Positions 1-8,986 of a stretch of 64,000 nucleotides of DNA are shown here, in pieces. Position 1 is the stretch's first letter. Each line of letters opens with the position of its first letter. Origin of the DNA: Istiophorus platypterus (Eukaryota > Chordata > Actinopteri > Istiophoriformes > Istiophoridae); assembly GCA_016859345.1 (NCBI GenBank), contig CM029124.1, positions 23,162,980-23,226,979 on the forward strand. Direction: 5' to 3'. The translations under genes and the position numbers were made by a program. The notes below the pieces were generated by a model that was not told the DNA's origin, searched no databases, and was given only the letters and a program-made list of their open reading frames with translations.

Positions 1-2110
1 AATTTATCTTTATTACATTAATAGAAAATGTAATCCAATCACAATTAAGCTTCCTACAAAATGTATATGCTATTGCAGTTTAATTGTATGTAAATGTAGT
101 TTCCATGAGATAGGGTGGCTCTTAATGTGACTCTAGTTACGACACATTACTTGAAACTGATCTTAATAAATCACATCTTAGAGAGTTACATTCTTTTTTA
201 TACCTATTTAAGTTAAAAATTTTATTTGGGGAGTTGACCAGGCTTCAAGACCCTAGGAGTACCAAACGATGACCTAACACACTGATGATGACGCAGAGTT
301 TTATTTTGAATACGAATAATGAATACGAAAAGCCCAAATTTGTATTTCCCATATATGGTTTCCTTTCTTTAGAGCTGATTTTTCCCCCAACAAAATGAAC
401 TGCTTTCAGATACAGAATCAAATTCAAAAAGTCATAACAATATAAAGGAATATCCAACACAAAAAGCCTCTAAAAGAACTTCAACACTACTACCTCTACT
501 GGAGGGATGAACCATATTCTACCAAAAGATATCCCTACAATTGGCTTTTTAATGGTGGTGATGGAAACCATTGTCTCATGTTATTTATCCACAGTTTTTT
601 TTAATTAGGAATTATCTGAGTCAAGTTATGAATAAACTGTGAATGTACATACATTAGGAATTAAAATCAAAGTCTCAGTTCTCTTTACTAGTGGCAGAGT
701 ACAAGCAAATGTGGGTTAACCATAAATTTATCCACAACTTCACCCTGGACCATTAAAGGAGTCTGAAGCAAGCTTTTTCAGGGCCAGCATTCTATTACAT
801 ACACATTTGCTATTTCCATTACATACACAATAATGGAAAGTCATGTAAAAATAAGCCTAAGTGCTCTTAGGTACTAAATATGTTAGATAAATGTTGCTTA
901 AAATAGTAATCCATTATTTTCTGGTTATTGAATTACTCAGAGGTCTGCTGTGAGAAAAGTTATCTTGTGCATTGGTGTACTTAATAAGATATTGTTTCCT
1001 TAATTGTTACCAATGTAAATGTTGCAATTAATCTTCATATTTATTTAAGGTGAAAATGCTCAGCTCTAGGCCATAGAATATGATTCACATGATTTTCATC
1101 TATCTATTTTTCATCTATTGAGCCCTTGTTCCATGCGTTTGTTGTTTCTCCACTTATTTATCCTATAAATTGCCACACATATGTATGTTAAATACCAAAA
1201 AACACTATGTGAACTATCTATACAGCTTCCCTGGTGATAACAATCTTATTTTCAAGCACAAAAGCCAATCCAATTTGAATATTAAAAATGGCATATAAGA
1301 GTAGCGATCACTGCTTACATCGCACTCACCCTTCTTTGATAAATATGACGATCTAAAATTTAGAGTAGAACCACATCAAAAATAGTTCTCAGCTAGACTA
1401 AAAAACTCTACAACTTTTCCTTTTTTCTCTCTCTCTCTCTCACCTCCCAGCAAAAATTCCTCATTCCAGCTCTCTCCTCTCTCTGTAACACTTGGGGCAT
1501 CCTGCAGCTCACATTCCCTGGACCAATCTCCACTGGTTCTGTGTTGTTCAATTAGATTCCAGTTGACATGCATTGGAAGTAGGCACCTCTCCTCGTAATT
1601 CAGCCCTCTTTATAGCCAATCTATTTTTTAATAAAGGTTCAGAGGAAAACATTAAAGTATTGATCTTTATTTATCGACCTCAGGCCCAAAGCATAGTTAA
1701 AGCTGACACAAATCAATCAAAATAAATTTAAAATGATGATAGCACATAGGAGGAGCCTGGCTGCCTGTTTCGGGGAGTAATTAGGGGGATAGGCAGAGGG
1801 AACCCAAGGCAATATGAGTAACAGTAACACACACATGCATACTCATGCACATAGCCTCAGAAAGAGCTGCAGAACTATTTAGCAGGTTGCAGATTAGAAA
1901 TTTGTTTTGTATTAAATGAGACGACTAAAAGGCAAGGTTAATGAAAGGGCACAGCACTCTGAGGCTGTAGTAATCCACTGAAACCCTCTTCAGTGAATCT
2001 AATGTGCAGCACATACACACACAACCCTGTGAGGCAGCCTCCGGGACATCCTCTGCTTAGCAAAAACAATGGGTATTAATTTTCAAAAGTAAGTGACAAA
2101 TGGCTGGTTG
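1..2110. other. Intergenic, no gene seen
   Basis: The stretch is AT-rich with stop codons in all frames and no coding pattern I can support. A short CT tract lies at about 1424-1442. The part from about 1737 to 2060 has higher complexity and lacks simple repeats, so it could hold a weak conserved non-coding element, but nothing identifies it further. Confidence 0.6.
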
Positions 2111-2114
2111 ATGG

Positions 2115-2163
<49 letters not shown>

Positions 2164-2208
2164 TGTGTGTGCACACATTTTTGTGTGTGTGTGTGTCTGT
2201 GTGACTGT
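2115..2208. repeat. GT microsatellite
   Basis: A nearly pure GT run fills 2115-2160. Interrupted GT units, including a short GCACACA break, continue to about 2208. Reading frames across it are repeat artefacts. Confidence 0.95.
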
Positions 2209-3299
2209 GAGATAGAGAGTCAACTAGCTCAAAGTACATTAACTGATTTTAATCTGCCTGATGATGTCCGCTGAGCAGAGAGGTCACAAAGTGTGTAGGT
2301 GTACCCAAGGGACTTAACTGTGTGTAGAGAGGAACAGCAGGGCATTCTGGGACAATCCCCAAACTGGCCTTTCATCCATTGCCCACTCTTATATGGACAC
2401 CCTGCCCCAGTTTAGGTATAGTTTATTTCAAATGAGGACATTGTATGCATGGAAGAGAAAGAGAGAAGCATATGTTCGGTGTCCAGAAATTATGTCTTAC
2501 ATGCTAATTGTATAATTACAGCAATTGAATGTTTGCCCAACCCCCGATCCATTTGGCTCATACAATGATTTACTTGATTATTAAATTATTAAATCAGTAT
2601 TTTGTCTATTGCTATAATCACTGTCCCACTTATTGATTACTTGCATTGCAAAAAAAGGCAATCATAACATGTCATTTGTTCTAACACTGAGTCACTGTGG
2701 AATAGTTGTGTAGTACTTTACCTGCATGTATTTCATTGATGAGTGATTCTCAGCTGCTCTTGCTTGTGACCCCATAAAATTGAACAATGTCTACTGAAGA
2801 CTGTTCTTAAATTGGTGGCAGATACTGAAATGATCAGAACTGAAATACAGAAAATGGCTTGGGACATTACTGCTGCTATCAGTATTTAAACAATTTTATT
2901 AATTAAATGTTACATACTACTGTTTATACAGTGTTAATCTTAAGAATATTTAAACATTTCCTTACATGTATCCGATTTTAATGATGTTTGTTAACCACAG
3001 TGTTGTCATTTTCCTGTGGAAAAAGGAAACAGTGACAACTTTGGGTGTGAATTGTAATTTTTCTGTCAGTAGTTAATATTTTGATTCCAGTGTTGTTATG
3101 TGTTTGCTGTCCTTGTTTTTGGTGGTTTTCATGTTTTAGCACTTTTTAAAATCCATTACATTATCATTGTGTTGTCATACAGTTGTGTCCCTTAGAGCTA
3201 AGTGACAACAGCAAATAAGTTTTGAAGGAAACAGCTTGTAGACTTGATTATGTTCTCTTTTAACATAATGAGGAAATAACATATCTATATGAACATATC
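2209..3299. other. Intergenic, no gene seen
   Basis: AT-rich sequence without a sustained open frame, a repeat array or a recognisable mobile element. Confidence 0.6.
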
Positions 3300-3419
3300 T
3301 AGTGTCACGAACCAGCAGTTACTGCACAAGCAGTGAACACCCTCACCTCAGGTTTAGACTTTGCTGTTTTTTTATACCTCTGACTTTGAGGGCAGTGGTA
3401 CATGAACTTAGGTGACAGC
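3300..3419 (-). pseudogene. Gypsy-type protease region, downstream fragment
   Basis: Read on the minus strand this continues the protease fragment at 6012-6200 after the LINE pair is skipped. A short stretch reading VFTACAVT matches the pattern that follows the protease core in fish integrase-first gypsy elements. Several stop codons interrupt the frame, so it is a dead remnant. The match is short; the main support is its position exactly opposite the upstream half across a target-site duplication. Confidence 0.5.
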
Positions 3420-3434
3420 ATTAAGTGGCAGAAC
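3420..3434. repeat. LINE target-site duplication, copy 1 of 3
   Basis: The 15-mer ATTAAGTGGCAGAAC occurs here, at 4708-4722 and at 5997-6011. It abuts the 5' end of the first LINE copy, as expected for a target-site duplication made by target-primed reverse transcription. The last bases (GAAC) also resemble element sequence, so the exact junction is blurred by microhomology. Confidence 0.85.
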
Positions 3435-4683
3435 AAGGGAGATGTGCAGAACTGTGGCAACTACAGAGGAATAAAGCTGATGAGCCATACAATGAAGCTA
3501 TGGGAAAGAGTAGTTGAAGCTAGACTAAGGGCAAAAGTGAGCATTTGTGAGCAGCAGTATGGCTTCATGCCAAAAAAGAGTACCACAGATGCAGTATTTG
3601 CTTTGAGGATGTTGATAGAGAAGTACAGGGAAGGTCAGAGGGAGCTGCATTGTGTCTTTGTAGATCTGGAGAAAGCGTATGACAGGGTGCCCAGAGAGGA
3701 ACTGTGGTACTGTATGAGGAAGTCTGGAGTGACAGAGAAGTATGTTAGAGTGGTGCAGGACATGTATGTGGACTGTAAGACAGTGGTTAGGTGTGCTGTA
3801 GGTGTGACAGAGGAGTTCAAGGTAGAGGTGGGACTGCATCAGGGATCAGCTCTAAGCCCCTTCTTGTTTGCTATGGTGATGGACAGACTGACAGACGAGG
3901 TTAGACAGGAATCTCCATGGACTATGATGTTTGCAGATGACATTGTGATATGTAGTGAGAGCAGGGAACAGGTGGAGGAGAAGCTTGAGAGGTGGAGATG
4001 TGCCCTGGAAAGGAGAGGAATGAAGGTTAGCCGCAGCAAGACGGAGTACATGTGTGCGAACGAGAGGGACCCAAGTGGAAGAGTGAGGTTACAGGGAGAA
4101 AAGATAAAGAAGGTGGAGGATTTTAAGTACTTAGGGTCAACAGTCCAGGGCAATGGAGAGTGTGGAAAAGAGGTGAAGAAGCGTGTGCAGGCAGGCTGGA
4201 ATGGGTGGAGAAAAGTGTCAGGTGTGATGTGTGATAGAAGAGTTTCAGCTAAAATGAAAGGAAAGGTGTACAAAACTGTGGTGAGACCAGCGATGCTGTT
4301 TGGTCTAGAGACAGTGCCACTGAGGAAAAGACAGGAGGCAGAGCTGGAGGTAGCAGAGATGAAGATGTTGAGATTCTCTGGGAGTGACCAGGATGGATAG
4401 GATCAGGAATGAGTACATCAGAGGGACAGCACATGTTAGAGGTTTTGGAGATAAAGTCAGAGAGGCCAGACTGAGATGGTTTGGACATGTCCTGAGAAGA
4501 GATAGTGAATATATTGGAAGAAGGATACTGAGTTTTGAACTGCCAGGCAGGAGGCCTAGAGGAAGACCAAAGAGGAGGTTTATGGATGTAGTGAAAGAGG
4601 ACATGAAGGTAGTTGGTGTGAGAGAAGAGGACGCAGAAGACAGGGTTAGATGGAGGACACTGATTCGCTGTGGTGACCCCTAA
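3435..4683 (+). pseudogene. LINE reverse transcriptase, broken by a 2-base loss
   Basis: The open frame around 3402-4400 encodes most of an RT domain. Counting from its first Met at 3402, motif A (FVDLEKAYDRV) is at about residues 86-96, motif B (GLHQGSALSPF) at 144-154 and the catalytic FADD box at 177-180, so both catalytic aspartates of FADD and the motif A aspartate are present. The first Met lies in flanking DNA and is not a native start. Near 4376-4382 the copy lacks one CT dinucleotide that copy 2 has. This shifts the frame, and the C-terminal domain (RWFGHV, then an Arg/Gly/Pro-rich GRRPRGRPKRR stretch) continues in a second frame at about 4384-4683. There is no endonuclease domain, so it could not act on its own even without the frameshift. 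Confidence 0.9.
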
Positions 4684-4707
4684 AGGAAAAGCCGAAAGAA
4701 AAAGAAG

Positions 4708-4722
4708 ATTAAGTGGCAGAAC
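4708..4722. repeat. LINE target-site duplication, copy 2 of 3
   Basis: The same 15-mer as at 3420-3434 lies exactly between the two LINE copies. One target-site copy between head-to-tail elements is what unequal exchange between flanking duplications would leave, or what a false duplication of the unit in assembly would leave. Confidence 0.85.
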
Positions 4723-4888
4723 AAGGAGATGTGCAGAACTGTGGCAACTACAGAGGAATAAAGCTGATGAGCCATACAATGAAGCTATGGGAAAGAGTAG
4801 TTGAAGCTAGACTAAGGGCAAAAGTGAGCATTTGTGAGCAGCAGTATGGCTTCATGCCAAAAAGAGTACCACAGATGCAGTATTTGCT

Positions 4889-5971
4889 TTGAGGATGTTG
4901 ATAGAGAAGTACAGGGAAGGTCAGAGGGAGCTGCATTGTGTCTTTGTAGATCTGGAGAAAGCGTATGACAGGGTGCCCAGAGAGGAACTGTGGTACTGTA
5001 TGAGGAAGTCTGGAGTGACAGAGAAGTATGTTAGAGTGGTGCAGGACATGTATGTGGACTGTAAGACAGTGGTTAGGTGTGCTGTAGGTGTGACAGAGGA
5101 GTTCAAGGTAGAGGTGGGACTGCATCAGGGATCAGCTCTAAGCCCCTTCTTGTTTGCTATGGTGATGGACAGACTGACAGACGAGGTTAGACAGGAATCT
5201 CCATGGACTATGATGTTTGCAGATGACATTGTGATATGTAGTGAGAGCAGGGAACAGGTGGAGGAGAAGCTTGAGAGGTGGAGATGTGCCCTGGAAAGGA
5301 GAGGAATGAAGGTTAGCCGCAGCAAGACGGAGTACATGTGTGCGAACGAGAGGGACCCAAGTGGAAGAGTGAGGTTACAGGGAGAAAAGATAAAGAAGGT
5401 GGAGGATTTTAAGTACTTAGGGTCAACAGTCCAGGGCAATGGAGAGTGTGGAAAAGAGGTGAAGAAGCGTGTGCAGGCAGGCTGGAATGGGTGGAGAAAA
5501 GTGTCAGGTGTGATGTGTGATAGAAGAGTTTCAGCTAAAATGAAAGGAAAGGTGTACAAAACTGTGGTGAGACCAGCGATGCTGTTTGGTCTAGAGACAG
5601 TGCCACTGAGGAAAAGACAGGAGGCAGAGCTGGAGGTAGCAGAGATGAAGATGTTGAGATTCTCTCTGGGAGTGACCAGGATGGATAGGATCAGGAATGA
5701 GTACATCAGAGGGACAGCACATGTTAGAGGTTTTGGAGATAAAGTCAGAGAGGCCAGACTGAGATGGTTTGGACATGTCCTGAGAAGAGATAGTGAATAT
5801 ATTGGAAGAAGGATACTGAGTTTTGAACTGCCAGGCAGGAGGCCTAGAGGAAGACCAAAGAGGAGGTTTATGGATGTAGTGAAAGAGGACATGAAGGTAG
5901 TTGGTGTGAGAGAAGAGGACGCAGAAGACAGGGTTAGATGGAGGACACTGATTCGCTGTGGTGACCCCTAA
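4889..5971 (+). CDS. LINE reverse transcriptase, partial ORF (360 codons)
   Basis: The longest intact reading frame in the window. It holds RT motif A (FVDLEKAYDRV), motif B (GLHQGSALSPF), the FADD catalytic box, the thumb region and the full C-terminal domain with RWFGHV and a basic GRPKRR segment, ending at RCGDP and a stop. In this copy the CT present near 5662 keeps RT and C-terminal domain in one frame, unlike copy 1. Upstream, two single-base losses (near 4724 and 4860) break the frame before motif A, so the nominal start is a TTG inside the domain and not a real initiation site. The endonuclease is absent. It acts, in intact relatives, by nicking the target and copying the element's RNA in place; this copy is almost surely inactive. 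Confidence 0.85.
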   Translation: MRMLIEKYREGQRELHCVFVDLEKAYDRVPREELWYCMRKSGVTEKYVRVVQDMYVDCKTVVRCAVGVTEEFKVEVGLHQGSALSPFLFAMVMDRLTDEVRQESPWTMMFADDIVICSESREQVEEKLERWRCALERRGMKVSRSKTEYMCANERDPSGRVRLQGEKIKKVEDFKYLGSTVQGNGECGKEVKKRVQAGWNGWRKVSGVMCDRRVSAKMKGKVYKTVVRPAMLFGLETVPLRKRQEAELEVAEMKMLRFSLGVTRMDRIRNEYIRGTAHVRGFGDKVREARLRWFGHVLRRDSEYIGRRILSFELPGRRPRGRPKRRFMDVVKEDMKVVGVREEDAEDRVRWRTLIRCGDP

Positions 5972-5996
5972 AGGGAAAAGCCGAAAGAAAAAGAAG

Positions 5997-6011
5997 ATTA
6001 AGTGGCAGAAC
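5997..6011. repeat. LINE target-site duplication, copy 3 of 3
   Basis: Third copy of the 15-mer, at the 3' end of the second LINE copy. Beyond it the minus-strand protease fragment begins at once, so this marks the original insertion point. Confidence 0.85.
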
Positions 6012-6200
6012 TTCAGCCTTACTCTATCTCCAGTCACATCATTCCCAAAATTCATATCAATCCTTTCCACAGGCAACACTGGGCTTACCCCAGCTGCTAC
6101 CTCTCCAGTCACCAAACTGTGAACTAGCTTGATTTTATGCACTGGTACTGGAACAATAGTTATAGCTATAACCCACATCAAAATCAAATCTCCAGTGTTT
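6012..6200 (-). pseudogene. Gypsy-type aspartic protease region, upstream fragment
   Basis: The minus strand is open here and reads VPVPVHKIKLVHSLVTGEV, then a GV-x-LPV motif, then FGNDVTGDRV. This matches the C-terminal half of the retropepsin-like region of fish integrase-first gypsy elements (GND near the end is typical). The frame runs into the LINE insertion at 6011 and resumes beyond it at 3419. The catalytic DTG/DSG part would lie upstream and is not recognisable. It is on the same strand as the RT and integrase remains at 7.4-8.2 kb but sits 3' of them, which is not the normal gene order, so it may come from a second copy. Confidence 0.7.
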
Positions 6201-6843
6201 CTATCTGAGGAGAAAGGAAGAATCAACTTACAAAGGTATGTATCAAGCCAGTGTATCAAGCTAGTGAATAACTTCACAATCAAATGTTGTATGGAATAAA
6301 CCTTTGAATGTTACAAACCAGGAAAGTTCAAAATCAACTGCCACCACAACAAACTAGGCCTAAAAGCAACTAGCACATTTAGGATGGATGAGCCCCCTTT
6401 TTCTCACGCACTAACTTAAATCCTCAATAAACAAGGGAGACCACACAAATAATCAAAGACTAAAGTAAGACATTCAACTAACAGTAAACTAAACATATTT
6501 ACTGCAGGATATGTAGATCAGTAGTATCAGTGCGGTGGTGACATGGTGGTAGCATGAACATGAGAAAGTGTAATGTATGCAAGGAATAACGTGAAAAATA
6601 AATTTACTAGAACCTCAGAACCCCACAACCACATAAAACTCCTTCTTGCTGGGAGGAGCCTATGTTTAGGCACAACAGGTTTATTGACATTAACTGAAAC
6701 CACCACATTTTTTTTCTTAAATCTGAAAAACAAATTCCTTGGATTTCATAGCTTGGTTATTGTCCTGACATGCAGCGTTAGTTTTGCAACTGGATATAAA
6801 CACACGCGTGTTCCTTTCTAAACTATCCAAACGATTTAGTTTT
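6201..6843. other. Unassigned, possible retroelement remains
   Basis: No clear protein match on either strand. Its place between gypsy fragments on the same strand suggests decayed element sequence (gag or LTR), but I cannot show it. Confidence 0.35.
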
Positions 6844-7016
6844 GCCACAGGTCCACTCAAGTTCTAGACACGGAAAACTGAAGGAAAGACGATGCACCTG
6901 ACCACAATTTGTACCACAGCAATGGGTCTGAATACTGTTTTACATATTCTATTTCGATTTTTAATAAACTTGCAAAAGATTCTGAAAAAAACATTTTTAC
7001 TTTATCATTATGGATT
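6844..7016 (-). mobile_element. Tc1-like transposon end fragment
   Basis: The minus strand carries the sequence seen between the inverted repeat and transposase of a widespread fish Tc1-like family: CATAATGATAAAGT, then TTTATTAAAAAT, then GTATTCAGACCCATTGCTG, then CAGGTGCATC, and GTCCACCTGTGG-like sequence near 6844. No transposase sequence remains. The family match is from memory of its consensus. Confidence 0.7.
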
Positions 7017-7374
7017 ATTGAGCACAGAGTGATGGGTAAAAATGGTAGTGTTAAAATTAAATAACAACTCAATAAAGTGGTCTAAATACTTTCTGAAGCC
7101 TCTGTATATGCATAACAGATGTTGTTTATACACCATACTTTTAAAATTAATTTTAGTTAGCAAAGCTGACTGTGGCGGTCTCATGGTCTACCTGCTGTCA
7201 CAATTGACCAGCTGTCTGCTCTAAAATGTATGTAATGCATTTCCAATTAATTGCTTACATGTAATGTGTTGCTAATTTTTAAAGCAACCAACTACTTCTG
7301 AGTTTATATTGGGTAACTGTAACACTTGAATATCCATCTGGAGGAGAATGTATGTATATTTTCTGTATGATTAC
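7017..7374. other. Unassigned
   Basis: No gene, RNase H domain or LTR could be recognised, although an RNase H would be expected here on the minus strand if the gypsy element were complete. Confidence 0.5.
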
Positions 7375-7680
7375 CACATGCAAGGTTGACAGTCAATCAC
7401 CAGTCTAGATAGCCATAGTAATTCTCTCTCCTTCCCAAAAATGTCTGTGTGCCACTCCCAGTCAGGTGAGTACACTACAACATCATCCAATTAGGCTTCA
7501 CAGTTAGCCACACCAGACAGCACTTTCCACATAAGATGCTGAGAAGTAGCAGTGACGTTATGCATGCCAGACGCCACGACAGTGTACTGGAGGAAGTTGT
7601 CTGGAGTAACAAAGGCAGAGATGTCAGAGGCTCTCTGTGTCAAAGGCACTAGCCAGTAGCCTCTAAGCAAATCTTACTTT
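7375..7680 (-). pseudogene. Ty3/gypsy reverse transcriptase fragment
   Basis: A single minus-strand frame from 7678 down to about 7440 reads DLLRGYWLVPLTQRA, then ISAFVTPDNFLQYTV, then SGMHNVTAT, then VLSGVANCEA followed by a stop and LDDVVVYS. These are RT motifs A to D of Ty3/gypsy elements. The catalytic box is LDD with its preceding tyrosine codon changed to a TAA stop (plus-strand 7491-7493). Another stop precedes the motif A aspartate at about 7673. Beyond LDD the match weakens (CQPCM near 7375-7400). All three catalytic aspartates are still encoded, but the stops make it inert. Integrase remains lie directly upstream on the same strand, giving the unusual integrase-RT order. Confidence 0.9.
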
Positions 7681-7689
7681 GTTACATAG

Positions 7690-8190
7690 TGAACTCAGCA
7701 GGACTGAACCCCAATTACTCCTGCACTGTTTCACAGATGGCAAGAGTGGCATGCCTTCAACCCACTCTGGACCATGCACAAGGCAATAAGTGCATAAAAT
7801 AGACTTCAGGATTTTGTGGAATCTCTCCAGGCTCCTTGGCACTCAGGGTGGTAAGTATTACAAGCCTGATGTTTCATGGCCATAACCTCAAGCACTTGAT
7901 TGAATACCTTGGACATAAAATTAGTCCATTGATCAGTTTGGATGACTTTTGGCAAAACAAAAATAATGTAGATTTTCCCTATCTCTCTTACCTTTGCTTT
8001 ATCTTAAGACAGCACAAGGGTATTGCCTAAGGGTAACAAATGGTTGCACACATGAGTGTCAAAAAGTACTGATGACCAGATTTGGACTCTAGTAGGGAAC
8101 GCTCACAGTGTAAAATGAGTCTCTCAAATGGTTCCTCTATCACAGGAATAGACTACATTGGGGCAGGAGGAATCACCTGGTTAAGTTTGC
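7690..8190 (-). pseudogene. Ty3/gypsy integrase core fragment
   Basis: Reading the minus strand from about 8190: EEPFERLIL, then HCERSL, then KSGHQYFLTLMCAT (first part of an rve integrase core), then a frame break, then KVIQTDQWTNFMSKVF, AMKHQACNTYHPECQGA, and, one frame over after a 1-base loss, LERFHKILK. These correspond to the regions around the D, D and E catalytic residues. The first Asp is His here (codon at 8108-8110), the second Asp is kept (7932-7934), and the Glu is kept in the shifted frame (7825-7827). The end (SNWGSVLLSSL) matches the conserved block that follows the core, after which a deletion joins it to the RT. It is a dead copy. Confidence 0.88.
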
Positions 8191-8940
8191 CAGGTGGCTA
8201 ACATACATCCATACAACATCCGACTTAAAACTAGGCGAGAAGAAATGAGTTGGTGTTCAACTGTATGTCTTAGTTAGCTCAGGCAGCTGGACATAACATT
8301 ATCAAGAGCCAAGGTCTTGTAGATCCAGTACAAAATAATCCTTAAAGTACCACACAGTGTGTACAAAAGCAGAGTTAAACAGCCACAGTGCTCACATATG
8401 AATCATTAAGCATAAACAAGTAACAATGGCTACTACACTACTTGCCTCACTCTAAGTTGAACAAGGGGTTGAACTAGTGAAACATAGCTCTAAATTGAAT
8501 GCATGACATTGAACCTCATGTAGTTTTGAATTAAACAATCCAAAAAAGCATCCAAAGCAGGCTTTACAGAGGCCATCATGTGCTACCACATGCTACTCGT
8601 AAGACAGGATTATGACATGTCTAAACTTCTATCCTAAAACCTTCTCAGTTCTGTAGGGAAATAAAAGTTTTGGTTATGGTTATGTTCAGTTGTGTACCCA
8701 AGCATGTGTTGGCTCACTTGAGTGAGAAAGTTCAAAAACTACCTCATAGATACATAAATGATCTCCCTAATCTCAAGCCAAAGGCCTTTTTTAAAATCCT
8801 GGTCAAGCCCCCATTAATATGTTACAGCTGGCTTGAACATTGAACATAATAATGGACACACACCAAGGTAGGAGTTTATTGAAAGGGAGAAAGGAAAAAG
8901 TGCTGCTACAGCATGGTGGAGACAAAAAGCTGAACAAAGG
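8191..8940. other. Unassigned, possibly upstream part of the gypsy remnant
   Basis: The minus strand upstream of the integrase should hold protease and gag if this were one element, yet I could not recognise either. No other gene is visible. Confidence 0.35.
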
Positions 8941-8945
8941 ACCTG

Positions 8946-8986
8946 CCTGTGCTGGCCTGTAGGCTCAGCCCACAGGCCAGCACAGG
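8946..8986. repeat. Near-perfect 41-nt palindrome
   Basis: Arms CCTGTGCTGGCCTGT (8946-8960) and ACAGGCCAGCACAGG (8972-8986) are perfect complements. Inside them GGCT (8962-8965) and AGCC (8967-8970) also pair around C8966, leaving a single A/C mismatch. It may be a replication-slippage product or the centre of a decayed fold-back element. A one-base apex makes a microRNA precursor unlikely. Confidence 0.9.

Larger units (their letters stand above)
3420..4722 (+). mobile_element. 5'-truncated LINE, tandem copy 1
   Basis: Non-LTR retrotransposon fragment made only of the reverse transcriptase and C-terminal parts. The apurinic endonuclease half and the 5' end are absent, which is the usual 5' truncation. 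After the stop codon at about 4681 only some 27 bases of A-rich 3' sequence precede the next target-site copy. This very short tail, together with the RT sequence, fits the RTE group common in fish; that assignment is from family memory. Both ends carry the 15-bp target repeat. The copy repeats again immediately downstream with a unit length of 1288 versus 1289 bases. Confidence 0.9.
4708..6011 (+). mobile_element. 5'-truncated LINE, tandem copy 2
   Basis: Head-to-tail second copy of the preceding element with the same 5' truncation point and the same short A-rich 3' end. By eye it differs only by four small indels: one G missing near 4724, one A missing near 4860, one CT gained near 5662, and one G gained near 5974. 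These sum to the observed +1 difference in unit length. I saw no substitutions, although I did not align every base. Such near-identity means a very recent duplication or an assembly artefact. Confidence 0.9.

Noticed and set aside
3525..6283. Long minus-strand open frames across the LINE pair
   Set aside because: Shadow frames of the plus-strand RT gene. Only the part beyond 6011 has independent, gypsy protease, similarity.
8946..8986. microRNA precursor
   Set aside because: The stem is only about 20 bp with a one-base apex, unlike a Dicer substrate.
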